This document shows positions 1 through 13,639 of a DNA stretch of 64,000 bases, piece by piece. The position numbers and the translations under genes are program-made. The DNA comes from Brachyhypopomus gauderio. Its lineage: Eukaryota; Chordata; Actinopteri; Gymnotiformes; Hypopomidae. Position 1 is the first letter of the stretch; each line of letters opens with the position of its first letter. The stretch is taken from assembly GCF_052324685.1 (NCBI RefSeq), contig NC_135212.1:9867790-9931789 (forward strand). Direction: 5' to 3'. Under the pieces are notes generated by a model. It had not been told where the DNA came from and did not search any database. It was given only the letters and a program-made list of their open reading frames with translations.

Positions 1-744
1 ACTATAAAGCCCAACAGCAATGCTAAACTCTGCTTAATGTGCTTCTATAAAATATAAACATTATATAAGCATACAAGCTTATATAAATACAGGATTTTTT
101 CTAAATCCATTTCTTCTCAAAAACAGGACATTGGAAGGAAGGCTTCAATAATCCATCAGATTCTCCCACAACACAAATGCAAGATCACAAAGTCTCCATT
201 TCATTTTAGATATGCAGTTATTACAGGGTATGCGAAAGCTGTGCATTCGTTTTCATAAGTGGTGCTGGCATAATTGTTCATAAATGTAATTGTCATTTGT
301 AGTTGTGAACAGAAGTGTCAGTGATTGAGCACATACGTAATGGATGTGTCAGTGTGGTTTGCTAAGCAACTGATGGTGCTTTTGCCCAGACACTGATCAG
401 CAATTATTTCAGAGATGCTACAAATTACAGTTGCTACAGAAATGCTATGAGGCTTTCAGAGAACAAAATATCAGGTTGATTTCCCATTCTTAAATCCCAG
501 ACCTCTGGTCCTAACATCCACCCTCTGCTTCTCCAGAGATAATAAATATTTGAATTGTTAAGACAAGTAATCTGCTGTCACACTGTGCTTATGATCTTTA
601 GCAAAGTTTTCTAGATGCCATTAGCTGATCAGGCATCAGCATTAGTACAGTGGCCTCTGTAAACTTTAATTATGTTTCAGCCTGTGTTGGCAGCAAGCAA
701 GAGTGAAACCAGTGATGACCACGAGGGGTTGGCCCACCACTGTG
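1..744. other. Gene-free left flank
   Basis: I see no exon with plausible splice signals, no RNA gene and no clear transposon end in this AT-rich stretch. It runs directly into the 37-bp satellite at 745. Confidence 0.5.
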
Positions 745-3700
745 CAGGTTAATGCTGAAGTGTGACACGTCTCAGATGAAGCAGGTTAATGCTGAAGTGT
801 GACACGTCTCAGATGAAGCAGGTTAATGCTGAACTGTGACACGTCTCAGATGAAGCAGGTTAATGCTGAAGTGTGACATGTCTCAGATGAAGCAGGTTAA
901 GGCTGAAGTGTGACACGTCTCAGATGAAGCAGGTTAATGTTGAACTGTGACACGTCTCAAATCAAGCAGGTTAATGCTGAACTGTGACACGTCTCAGATG
1001 AAGCAGGTTAATGCTGAACTGTGACACGTCTCAGATGAAGCAGGTTAATGCTGAACTGTGACACATCTCAGATGAAGCAGGTTAATGCTGAACTGTGACA
1101 CGTCTCAAATCAAGCAGGTTAATGCTGAAGTGTGACACGTCTCAGATGAAGCAGGTTAATGCTGAACTGTGACACGTCTCAAATCAAGCAGGTTAATGCT
1201 GAACTGTGACACGTCTCAGATGAAGCAGGTTAATGCTGAACTGTGACACGTCTCAGATGAAGCAGGTTAATGCTGAACTGTGACACGTCTCAGATGAAGC
1301 AGGTTAATGCTGAAGTGTGACACGTCTCACATGAAGCATGTTAATGCTAACCTGTGACACGTCTCAGATGAAGCAGGTTAATGCTGAACTGTGACACGTC
1401 TCAAATCAAGCAGGTTAATGCTGAAGTGTGACACGTCTCAGATGAAGCAGGTTAATGCTGAAGTGTGACACGTCTCAGATGAAGCAGGTTAATGCTGAAG
1501 TGTGACACGTCTCAGATGAAGCAGGTTAATGCTGAACTGTGACATGTCTCAGATGAAGCAGGTTAATGCTGAAGTGTGACACGTCTCAGATGAAGCAGGT
1601 TAATGCTGAACTGTGACACGTCTCAGATGAAGCAGGTTAATGCTGAACTGTGACACGTCTCAGATGAAGCAGGTTAATGCTGAACTGTGACACGTCTCAA
1701 ATCAAGCAGGTTAATGCTGAAGTGTGACACGTCTCAGATGAAGCAGGTTAATGCTGAACTGTGACACGTCTCAGATGAAGCAGGTTAATGCTGAACTGTG
1801 ACACGTCTCAGATGAAGCAGGTTAATGCTGAACTGTGACACGTCTCAGATGAAGCAGGTTAATGCTGAAGTGTGACACGTCTCAGATGAAGCAGATTAAT
1901 GCTGAACTGTGACATGTCTCAGATGAAGCAGGTTAATGCTGAAGTGTGACACGTCTCAGATGAAGCAGGTTAATGCTGAACTGTGACACGTCTCAGATGA
2001 AGCAGGTTAATGCTGAACTGTGACACGTCTCAGATGAAGCAGGTTAATGCTGAAGTGTGACACGTCTCAAATCAAGCAGGTTAATGCTGAAGTGTGACAC
2101 GTCTCAAATCAAGCAGGTTAATGCTGAACTGTGACACGTCTCAGATGAAGCAGGTTAATGCTGAACTGTGACACGTCTCAGATGAAGCAGGTTAATGCTG
2201 AACTGTGACACGTCTCAGATGAAGCAGGTTAATGCTGAACTGTGACACGTCTCAGATGAAGCAGGTTAATGCTGAAGTGTGACACGTCTCAGATGAAGCA
2301 GATTAATGCTGAACTGTGACATGTCTCAGATGAAGCAGGTTAATGCTGAAGTGTGACACGTCTCAGATGAAGCAGGTTAATGCTGAAGTGTGACACGTCT
2401 CAGATGAAGCAGGTTAATGCTGAACTGTGACACGTCTCAAATCAAGCAGGTTAATGCTGAACTGTGACACGTCTCAGATGAAGCAGGTTAATGCTGAAGT
2501 GTGACACGTCTCAAATCAAGCAGGTTAATGCTGAAGTGTGACACGTCTCAGATGAAGCAGGTTAATGCTGAAGTGTGACATGTCTCAGATGAAGCAGGTT
2601 AATGCTGAAGTGTGACACGTCTCAGATGAAGCAGGTTATTGCTGAACTGTGACACGTCTCAGATGAAGCAGGTTAATGCTGAACTGTGACACGTCTCAGA
2701 TGAAGCAGGTTAATGCTGAAGTGTGACACGTCTCAAATCAAGCAGGTTAATGCTGAACTGTGACACGTCTCAGATGAAGCAGGTTAATGCTGAACTGTGA
2801 CACGTCTCAGATGAAGCAGGTTAATGCTGAACTGTGACACGTCTCAGATGAAGCAGGTTAATGCTGAAGTGTGACACGTCTCAGATGAAGCAGATTAATG
2901 CTGAACTGTGACATGTCTCAGATGAAGCAGGTTAATGCTGAAGTGTGACACGTCTCAGATGAAGCAGGTTAATGCTGAACTGTGACACGTCTCAGATGAA
3001 GCAGGTTAATGCTGAACTGTGACACGTCTCAAATCAAGCAGGTTAATGCTGAACTGTGACACGTCTCAGATGAAGCAGGTTAATGCTGAACTGTGACACG
3101 TCTCAAATCAAGCAGGTTAATGCTGAAGTGTGACACGTCTCAGATGAAGCAGGTTAATGCTGAAGTGTGACATGTCTCAGATGAAGCAGGTTAATGCTGA
3201 AGTGTGACACGTCTCAGATGAAGCAGGTTAATGCTGAAGTGTGACACGTCTCAGATGAAGCAGGTTAATGCTGAAGTGTGACACGTCTCAGATGAAGCAG
3301 GTTAATGCTGAACTGTGACACGTCTCAGATGAAGCAGGTTAATGCTGAAGTGTGACACGTCTCAGATGAAGCAGGTTAATGCTGAACTGTGACATGTCTC
3401 AGATGAAGCAGGTTAATGCTGAAGTGTGACACGTCTCAGATGAAGCAGGTTAATGCTGAACTGTGACATGTCTCAGATGAAGCAGGTTAATGCTGAACTG
3501 TGACACGTCTCAGATGAAGCAGGTTAATGCTGAACTGTGACACGTCTCAAATCAAGCAGGTTAATGCTGAAGTGTGACACGTCTCAGATGAAGCAGGTTA
3601 ATGCTGAACTGTGACATGTCTCAGATGAAGCAGGTTAATGCTGAAGTGTGACACGTCTCAGATGAAGCAGGTTAATGCTGAAGTGTGACACGTCTCAGAT

Positions 3701-6700
3701 TAAGCAGGTTAATGCTGAACTGTGACACGTCTCAGATGAAGCAGGTTAATGCTGAACTGTGACACATCTCAGATGAAGCAGGTTAATGCTGAACTGTGAC
3801 ACGTCTCAGATGAAGCAGGTTAATGCTGAACTGTGACACGTCTCAGATGAAGCAGGTTAATGCTGAACTGTGACACGTCTCAGATGAAGCAGGTTAATGC
3901 TGAACTGTGACACGTCTCAGATGAAGCAGGTTAATGCTGAACTGTGACACGTCTCAGATGAAGCAGGTTAATGCTGAACTGTGACACGTCTCAGATGAAG
4001 CAGGTTAATGCTGAACTGTGACACGTCTCAGATGAAGCAGGTTAATGCTGAACTGTGACATGTCTCAGATGAAGCAGGTTAATGCTGAACTGTGACACGT
4101 CTCAAATCAAGCAGGTTAATGCTGAACTGTGACACGTCTCAGATGAAGCAGGTTAATCTGAACTGTGACACGTCTCAAATCAAGCAGGTTAATGCTGAAG
4201 TGTGACACGTCTCAGATGAAGCAGGTTAATGCTGAAGTGTGACACGTCTCAGATGAAGCAGGTTAATGCTGAAGTGTGACACGTCTCAGATGAAGCAGGT
4301 TAATGCTGAACTGTGACACGTCTCAGATGAAGCAGGTTAATGCTGAAGTGTTACACGTCTCAGATGAAGCAGGTTAATGCTGAACTGTGACACGTCTCAG
4401 ATGAAGCAGGTTAATGCTGAAGTGTGACACGTCTCAGATGAAGCAGGTTAATGCTGAACTGTGACACGTCTCAGATGAAGCAGGTTAATGCTGAAGTGTG
4501 ACACGTCTCAGATGAAGCAGGTTAATGCTGAAGTGTGACACGTCTCAGATGAAGCAGGTTAATGCTGAACTGTGACACGTCTCAGATGAAGCAGGTTAAT
4601 GCTGAACTGTGACACGTCTCAGATGAAGCAGGTTAATGCTGAACTGTGACACGTCTCAAATCAAGCAGGTTAATTCTGAAGTGTGACACGTCTCAAATCA
4701 AGCAGGTTAATGCTGAACTGTGACACGTCTCAGATGAAGCAGGTTAATGCTGAACTGTGACATGTCTCAGATGAAGCAGGTTAATGCTGAACTGTGACAC
4801 GTCTCAGATGAAGCAGGTTAATGCTGAAGTGTGACACGTCTCAGATGAAGCAGATTAATGCTGAACTGTGACATGTCTCAGATGAAGCAGGTTAATGCTG
4901 AAGTGTGACACGTCTCAGATGAAGCAGGTTAATGCTGAAGTGTGACACGTCTCAGATGAAGCAGGTTAATGCTGAACTGTGACACGTCTCAGATGAAGCA
5001 GGTTAATGCTGAACTGTGACACATCTCAGATGAAGCAGGTTAATGCTGAACTGTGACACGTCTCAGATGAAGCAGGTTAATGCTGAACTGTGACACGTCT
5101 CAGATGAAGCAGGTTAATGCTGAACTGTGACACGTCTCAGATGAAGCAGGTTAATGCTGAACTGTGACACGTCTCAGATGAAGCAGGTTAATGCTGAACT
5201 GTGACACGTCTCAAATCAAGCAGGTTAATGCTGAACTGTGACACGTCTCAGATGAAGCAGGTTAATGCTGAACTGTGACACGTCTCAAATCAAGCAGGTT
5301 AATGCTGAAGTGTGACACGTCTCAGATGAAGCAGGTTAATGCTGAAGTGTGACATGTCTCAGATGAAGCAGGTTAATGCTGAAGTGTGACACGTCTCAGA
5401 TGAAGCAGGTTATTGCTGAACTGTGACACGTCTCAGATGAAGCAGGTTAATGCTGAACTGTGACACGTCTCAGATGAAGCAGGTTAATGCTGAAGTGTGA
5501 CACGTCTCAAATCAAGCAGGTTAATGCTGAACTGTGACACGTCTCAGATGAAGCAGGTTAATGCTGAACTGTGACACGTCTCAGATGAAGCAGGTTAATG
5601 CTGAACTGTGACACGTCTCAGATGAAGCAGGTTAATGCTGAAGTGTGACACGTCTCAGATGAAGCAGATTAATGCTGAACTGTGACATGTCTCAGATGAA
5701 GCAGGTTAATGCTGAAGTGTGACACGTCTCAGATGAAGCAGGTTAATGCTGAACTGTGACACGTCTCAGATGAAGCAGGTTAATGCTGAACTGTGACACG
5801 TCTCAAATCAAGCAGGTTAATGCTGAACTGTGACACGTCTCAGATGAAGCAGGTTAATGCTGAACTGTGACACGTCTCAAATCAAGCAGGTTAATGCTGA
5901 AGTGTGACACGTCTCAGATGAAGCAGGTTAATGCTGAAGTGTGACATGTCTCAGATGAAGCAGGTTAATGCTGAAGTGTGACACGTCTCAGATGAAGCAG
6001 GTTAATGCTGAAGTGTGACACGTCTCAGATGAAGCAGGTTAATGCTGAAGTGTGACACGTCTCAGATGAAGCAGGTTAATGCTGAACTGTGACACGTCTC
6101 AGATGAAGCAGGTTAATGCTGAAGTGTGACACGTCTCAGATGAAGCAGGTTAATGCTGAACTGTGACATGTCTCAGATGAAGCAGGTTAATGCTGAAGTG
6201 TGACACGTCTCAGATGAAGCAGGTTAATGCTGAACTGTGACATGTCTCAGATGAAGCAGGTTAATGCTGAACTGTGACACGTCTCAGATGAAGCAGGTTA
6301 ATGCTGAACTGTGACACGTCTCAAATCAAGCAGGTTAATGCTGAAGTGTGACACGTCTCAGATGAAGCAGGTTAATGCTGAACTGTGACATGTCTCAGAT
6401 GAAGCAGGTTAATGCTGAAGTGTGACACGTCTCAGATGAAGCAGGTTAATGCTGAAGTGTGACACGTCTCAGATTAAGCAGGTTAATGCTGAACTGTGAC
6501 ACGTCTCAGATGAAGCAGGTTAATGCTGAACTGTGACACATCTCAGATGAAGCAGGTTAATGCTGAACTGTGACACGTCTCAGATGAAGCAGGTTAATGC
6601 TGAACTGTGACACGTCTCAGATGAAGCAGGTTAATGCTGAACTGTGACACGTCTCAGATGAAGCAGGTTAATGCTGAACTGTGACACGTCTCAGATGAAG

Positions 6701-9700
6701 CAGGTTAATGCTGAACTGTGACACGTCTCAGATGAAGCAGGTTAATGCTGAACTGTGACATGTCTCAGATGAAGCAGGTTAATGCTGAACTGTGACACGT
6801 CTCAAATCAAGCAGGTTAATGCTGAACTGTGACACGTCTCAGATGAAGCAGGTTAATCTGAACTGTGACACGTCTCAAATCAAGCAGGTTAATGCTGAAG
6901 TGTGACACGTCTCAGATGAAGCAGGTTAATGCTGAAGTGTGACACGTCTCAGATGAAGCAGGTTAATGCTGAAGTGTGACACGTCTCAGATGAAGCAGGT
7001 TAATGCTGAACTGTGACACGTCTCAGATGAAGCAGGTTAATGCTGAAGTGTTACACGTCTCAGATGAAGCAGGTTAATGCTGAACTGTGACACGTCTCAG
7101 ATGAAGCAGGTTAATGCTGAAGTGTGACACGTCTCAGATGAAGCAGGTTAATGCTGAACTGTGACACGTCTCAGATGAAGCAGGTTAATGCTGAAGTGTG
7201 ACACGTCTCAGATGAAGCAGGTTAATGCTGAAGTGTGACACGTCTCAGATGAAGCAGGTTAATGCTGAACTGTGACACGTCTCAGATGAAGCAGGTTAAT
7301 GCTGAACTGTGACACGTCTCAAATCAAGCAGGTTAATTCTGAAGTGTGACACGTCTCAAATCAAGCAGGTTAATGCTGAACTGTGACACGTCTCAGATGA
7401 AGCAGGTTAATGCTGAACTGTGACATGTCTCAGATGAAGCAGGTTAATGCTGAACTGTGACACGTCTCAGATGAAGCAGGTTAATGCTGAAGTGTGACAC
7501 GTCTCAGATGAAGCAGATTAATGCTGAACTGTGACATGTCTCAGATGAAGCAGGTTAATGCTGAAGTGTGACACGTCTCAGATGAAGCAGGTTAATGCTG
7601 AAGTGTGACACGTCTCAGATGAAGCAGGTTAATGCTGAACTGTGACACGTCTCAGATGAAGCAGGTTAATGCTGAACTGTGACACATCTCAGATGAAGCA
7701 GGTTAATGCTGAACTGTGACACGTCTCAGATGAAGCAGGTTAATGCTGAACTGTGACACGTCTCAGATGAAGCAGGTTAATGCTGAACTGTGACACGTCT
7801 CAGATGAAGCAGGTTAATGCTGAACTGTGACACGTCTCAGATGAAGCAGGTTAATGCTGAACTGTGACACGTCTCAGATGAAGCAGGTTAATGCTGAACT
7901 GTGACATGTCTCAGATGAAGCAGGTTAATGCTGAACTGTGACACGTCTCAAATCAAGCAGGTTAATGCTGAACTGTGACACGTCTCAGATGAAGCAGGTT
8001 AATCTGAACTGTGACACGTCTCAAATCAAGCAGGTTAATGCTGAAGTGTGACACGTCTCAGATGAAGCAGGTTAATGCTGAAGTGTGACACGTCTCAGAT
8101 GAAGCAGGTTAATGCTGAAGTGTGACACGTCTCAGATGAAGCAGGTTAATGCTGAACTGTGACACGTCTCAGATGAAGCAGGTTAATGCTGAAGTGTTAC
8201 ACATCTCAGATGAAGCAGGTTAATGCTGAACTGTGACACGTCTCAGATGAAGCAGGTTAATGCTGAAGTGTGACACGTCTCAGATGAAGCAGGTTAATGC
8301 TGAACTGTGACACGTCTCAGATGAAGCAGGTTAATGCTGAAGTGTGACACGTCTCAGATGAAGCAGGTTAATGCTGAAGTGTGACACGTCTCAGATGAAG
8401 CAGGTTAATGCTGAACTGTGACACGTCTCAGATGAAGCAGGTTAATGCTGAACTGTGACACGTCTCAGATGAAGCAGGTTAATGCTGAACTGTGACACGT
8501 CTCAAATCAAGCAGGTTAATTCTGAAGTGTGACACGTCTCAGATGAAGCAGGTTAATGCTGAAGTGTGACACGTCTCAGATGAAGCAGGTTAATGCTGAA
8601 CTGTGACACGTCTCAGATGAAGCAGGTTAATGCTGAACTGTGACACGTCTCAGATGAAGCAGGTTAATGCTGAACTGTGACACGTCTCAGATGAAGCAGG
8701 TTAATGCTGAAGTGTGACACGTCTCAGATGAAGCAGATTAATGCTGAACTGTGACATGTCTCAGATGAAGCAGGTTAATGCTGAAGTGTGACACGTCTCA
8801 GATGAAGCAGGTTAATGCTGAACTGTGACACGTCTCAGATGAAGCAGGTTAATGCTGAACTGTGACACGTCTCAAATCAAGCAGGTTAATGCTGAACTGT
8901 GACACGTCTCAGATGAAGCAGGTTAATGCTGAACTGTGACACGTCTCAAATCAAGCAGGTTAATGCTGAAGTGTGACACGTCTCAGATGAAGCAGGTTAA
9001 TGCTGAAGTGTGACATGTCTCAGATGAAGCAGGTTAATGCTGAAGTGTGACACGTCTCAGATGAAGCAGGTTAATGCTGAAGTGTGACACGTCTCAGATG
9101 AAGCAGGTTAATGCTGAACTGTGACACGTCTCAGATGAAGCAGGTTAATGCTGAACTGTAACACGTCTCAGATGAAGCAGGTTAATGCTGAAGTGTGACA
9201 CGTCTCAGATGAAGCAGGTTAATGCTGAACTGTGACATGTCTCAGATGAAGCAGGTTAATGCTGAAGTGTGACACGTCTCAGATGAAGCAGGTTAATGCT
9301 GAACTGTGACATGTCTCAGATGAAGCAGGTTAATGCTGAACTGTGACACGTCTCAGATGAAGCAGGTTAATGCTGAACTGTGACACGTCTCAAATCAAGC
9401 AGGTTAATGCTGAAGTGTGACACGTCTCAGATGAAGCAGGTTAATGCTGAACTGTGACATGTCTCAGATGAAGCAGGTTAATGCTGAAGTGTGACACGTC
9501 TCAGATGAAGCAGGTTAATGCTGAAGTGTGACACGTCTCAGATGAAGCAGGTTAATGCTGAACTGTGACACGTCTCAGATGAAGCAGGTTAATGCTGAAC
9601 TGTGACACATCTCAGATGAAGCAGGTTAATGCTGAACTGTGACACGTCTCAGATGAAGCAGGTTAATGCTGAACTGTGACACGTCTCAGATGAAGCAGGT

Positions 9701-10471
9701 TAATGCTGAACTGTGACACGTCTCAGATGAAGCAGGTTAATGCTGAACTGTGACACGTCTCAGATGAAGCAGGTTAATGCTGAACTGTGACACGTCTCAG
9801 ATGAAGCAGGTTAATGCTGAACTGTGACATGTCTCAGATGAAGCAGGTTAATGCTGAACTGTGACACGTCTCAAATCAAGCAGGTTAATGCTGAACTGTG
9901 ACACGTCTCAGATGAAGCAGGTTAATCTGAACTGTGACACGTCTCAAATCAAGCAGGTTAATGCTGAAGTGTGACACGTCTCAGATGAAGCAGGTTAATG
10001 CTGAAGTGTGACACGTCTCAGATGAAGCAGGTTAATGCTGAAGTGTGACACGTCTCAGATGAAGCAGGTTAATGCTGAACTGTGACACGTCTCAGATGAA
10101 GCAGGTTAATGCTGAAGTGTTACACGTCTCAGATGAAGCAGGTTAATGCTGAACTGTGACACGTCTCAGATGAAGCAGGTTAATGCTGAAGTGTGACACG
10201 TCTCAGATGAAGCAGGTTAATGCTGAACTGTGACACGTCTCAGATGAAGCAGGTTAATGCTGAAGTGTGACACGTCTCAGATGAAGCAGGTTAATGCTGA
10301 AGTGTGACACGTCTCAGATGAAGCAGGTTAATGCTGAACTGTGACACGTCTCAGATGAAGCAGGTTAATGCTGAACTGTGACACGTCTCAGATGAAGCAG
10401 GTTAATGCTGAAGTGTGACACGTCTCAGTTGAAGCAGGTTAATGCTGAACTGTGACATGTCTTAGATGAAG
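745..10471. repeat. 37-bp tandem satellite, 263 units
   Basis: A single head-to-tail array with a strict 37-bp period; the last full unit is 10435-10471. The start of the first unit (745) and the start of the last (10435) are 9690 bp apart, which is 262 x 37 minus 4. The four missing bases are four copies of the same 1-bp deletion (GGTTAATCTG instead of GGTTAATGCTG) at 4151, 6851, 7997 and 9920. Most units differ only by substitutions at a few sites: GAACTG or GAAGTG, AGATGAAG or AAATCAAG, and CACGTC, CATGTC or CACATC. No long open frame is conserved across it. It could be a subtelomeric, pericentromeric or interstitial satellite; the window cannot tell which. Confidence 0.97.
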
Positions 10472-11213
10472 CTGGGGTTCTGTTTGACCTACCACCCCCA
10501 CCCACAGCAGGACATTTTAAAAGTTCTCCATACATTCACTTTCTCCAAAGGGTTTGGGCTTTTTTCAGTTACATTCAGGGTATAGTATAGTCACAAGGCT
10601 ACTTAATATCTTGATTCACTTATGTTGAAACATTTCAGATTTGTTACTTGCCTGTTCATCTAGGTGAGCTTATTAACCTTATCTGGCCCAGTAAAAGATC
10701 TTTGCACAGAATTAGCTGTAGTATAGCTTTAGATAATCTGTAGTTTAGCTGTAGTTTGTGTTTCAGCCATCTTAATGACTAAAAGCAGAAAGTCTATATT
10801 TCTGCAGTGGTACCTAGATTAAAAAAAACAAAAAAACAACCATTGACCATACAGTCACAGTGTAATACATCTGACATACCTTCTCAGTCCTGGGTTATTC
10901 AATATCAAAACAAGGTGGTTTCACTCCAACATCGCTGTGGATATTCATCACCACAGAGTTGGAATCTCCATCTTTTCTCCATCCATCCCCAGGTCCAGCG
11001 TTTGCTCACAGATATTTGGCAGCTGAAATGGAGAAAGAGAGATGAAGCATTTATAAAAGGATCTACTGGAGTCTCACTCCTCCACTCCTCTGAAGATAGA
11101 GATAGAGGCAGTAGTGCTGAAGATTCCACTTTCCTCCATCGGAAAGCCGAACTAGGGCTTTGGAAAGCTGCTGACCTTCAGCAGAGCACAGCTTGGGCCT
11201 GGAGCTGAGAAAT

Positions 11214-11215
<2 letters not shown>

Positions 11216-11282
<67 letters not shown>
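11216..11282. repeat. (AC)n microsatellite
   Basis: About 33 uninterrupted AC dinucleotides. Confidence 0.95.
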
Positions 11283-11284
<2 letters not shown>

Positions 11285-11991
11285 CCACTGGACCATCTTC
11301 AAAGAAAGTGCTAATTTCAAAAACATTTTACCATTACTCAGAAGACGGATTGAATACTTCTCCAATTTCAAAAATATTTTTTCTTCTAGCTGATTTGAAC
11401 AAGGATATGAAAGCCAGACTGCACAGTGCATCACTGCACATTAGCCAATAATCATTTTGGAATCCATTTATGGTCTGCGTGTTATCCAAAAGGGGAGAAA
11501 CGGCTACGGCAGGGACCCATTAGATATCGAAATTCCAGAGGGTGTCTGCATGTGAATTTAACAACGTAAAGTATCCCTTCGGGGAACAACAGCAAATACC
11601 AAAGACTTCTAAACACGGCCTCTGAACACTCAGAGCTAGGGTGCCCCAACAGCATTAATCCACCAACTTGTCGCGTTGTTTGCCTCTGGTAGAGTCAGCT
11701 GCCCATTAATCCGTGCAGACATTTTATAAAATGTACAACAGCAGATCTCACGTTTGTCTGACAAGTAATTTTTTTAAACAAGTGGAACCGTGTTAGTGCA
11801 TCAGGAGAGGGCCGCCTATGAGCAGCACCAACCCTCAATGGGATTTGATCAGCCCCCTTTATGGAGGCTGAGCCAACATGGTATTAGCTCAGCTCCCATT
11901 GTGATGGGAACCCATGGCCCCTCCCCTAAAAGGGCGGGACACAGTTGTGCCCAGCTCTCACAGAGAAAATGAGGTCTGAGAGCTGCGCGAC

Positions 11992-11994
<3 letters not shown>

Positions 11995-12053
<59 letters not shown>
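11995..12053. repeat. (AC)n microsatellite
   Basis: About 29 uninterrupted AC dinucleotides. Confidence 0.95.
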
Positions 12054-12054
<1 letters not shown>

Positions 12055-13030
12055 CCCTGATATTATGTTAACCACTCTGAACCCAAAGACTGTGAAGCAT
12101 TGTGGGTGACGGCAGAGAGAGGCTCTTTTGGAGAGAGAGTGGATTAGAGAAACAGGGTTACCAGTGGCTGGGAAGGGCGGAGCCAGGGCCACGGGTCTAA
12201 TCAGCTTAGTCCTCTGCTAGACTGAAGCAGGCCGATGCTCGCGCTATTGGCTGTCAGTTTGATTTGCTGTCAGGCACTTCGCCTCCTCGGTCCCGCCCCC
12301 TGCCACACACAAAACCCCTCCCCCTCTTCTCTGACCTTTAGGAGCATTTGTTGGGCTGGCTGTTTTTAAACCTAGCCTGTCTGTCTTTCTTTATCACCTG
12401 AATCGGGTTTCATTTATCATACACTCACATTTCCACTCATGACTGTAATTGGGAAAACCAATAAGAAAGGGTCACAGTTTGAAGTGGCTTTAGTGATTTA
12501 AGTGATGAAGACCAAACACCTGTCCTGGGGGATCGGAGCGTGTACACAGGACTGAAGACCTTTGCATTTAAATGGTTCTTACTTAAACAGGATCAGTGCT
12601 AAAGATCAAATTAATCGTGTGTGTGTTGTGTTTGTGTTTGTTAGGGATGGTGTGCTTTTTTGGCATGGATCCTCTGTGACTGACATTACTGTTGATACGT
12701 GAGGTCATGTTCCGAGTTCGTGTTGCCATGACAGCACCCTGCCTGATTGCAAAATGTACCAGGCTGCCATGCTGGTCCCGGTGTGCGTCTGTGCGGGTGA
12801 AGCAGAGGTGGGGTGTTGTGGATCGGGGTTCAGAGCTGGTGAGGGCTGGCGTGATGTACTGGAACACTACCCAGGAGCAGCGGCGAGCGCTCACATGTGC
12901 TTCCCAGGCCAAAACAGCACACTGCTGTATTTGCATTAGAAGAACAGGGAAGACAAAGTGTATTATATGAGCAAAGTCTATTATAGAGCTGTTTGATGTA
13001 TTATCACAAAGCAAGATTCAATGTCTAATG

Positions 13031-13032
<2 letters not shown>

Positions 13033-13085
<53 letters not shown>
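13033..13085. repeat. (GT)n microsatellite
   Basis: About 26 uninterrupted GT dinucleotides. Confidence 0.95.
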
Positions 13086-13086
<1 letters not shown>

Positions 13087-13591
13087 ACGCACTCACGATG
13101 GACACTCTTTTGCCTTTTTATAATTCCAATGGCAAATACTCAATGAAAGAGCAGAAACAGAGAGACATATAAGCCGGCTTACCCCTTACTGAGCACATCA
13201 CACACACACACTCCCTGTATGCGGCAGCCATATACACGTTCAGACAATGCCTCCACACAAGAGACCTAACTCACAAACAGAAGATCAGATTGGTGGAGTC
13301 ATAACGAGTGCTGTTTTGTGTGCGTATATGTGTGCGCGCATGTGTGTAGAACTGTTGGAGTTTCCATTAAAGAGATATATCAAAGCTCGAATCCCGCTGG
13401 GCAGCCAAGTGAGTGTGGAGACAGCTGGATGAATCTTTCAGTGGCTCATCATCTTTCTCCTTCCACCTCTCTCTCCCTCTCTCTTTCTCTCTCTTTTTCT
13501 CTATCTGTATGTTTCTCCCTATCCTCTCTGATGCTCACGCTCTCTATCCAAGTCCCTCCCTCTCTCTCTGTTCCTCTCTTTTTCGTTCCGT

Positions 13592-13592
<1 letters not shown>

Positions 13593-13633
<41 letters not shown>
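13593..13633. repeat. (CA)n microsatellite after a CT-rich tract
   Basis: About 20 CA dinucleotides, preceded by an imperfect CT-rich tract from roughly 13471. Confidence 0.93.

Positions 13634-13639
<6 letters not shown>

Noticed and set aside
745..10471. Regular repeats suggesting a CRISPR array
   Set aside because: Units are contiguous 37-mers without unique spacers, in a vertebrate intergenic region with no cas genes. It is a satellite.
11063..11434. Open frames with Cys-Val or His-Thr runs
   Set aside because: Read-through of (CA)n microsatellites; the same applies at 11926, 13318, 16390, 38813 and 41802.
12583..13014. 143-codon minus-strand frame
   Set aside because: No recognisable domain, no splice partners and a microsatellite-like end. 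Likely chance.
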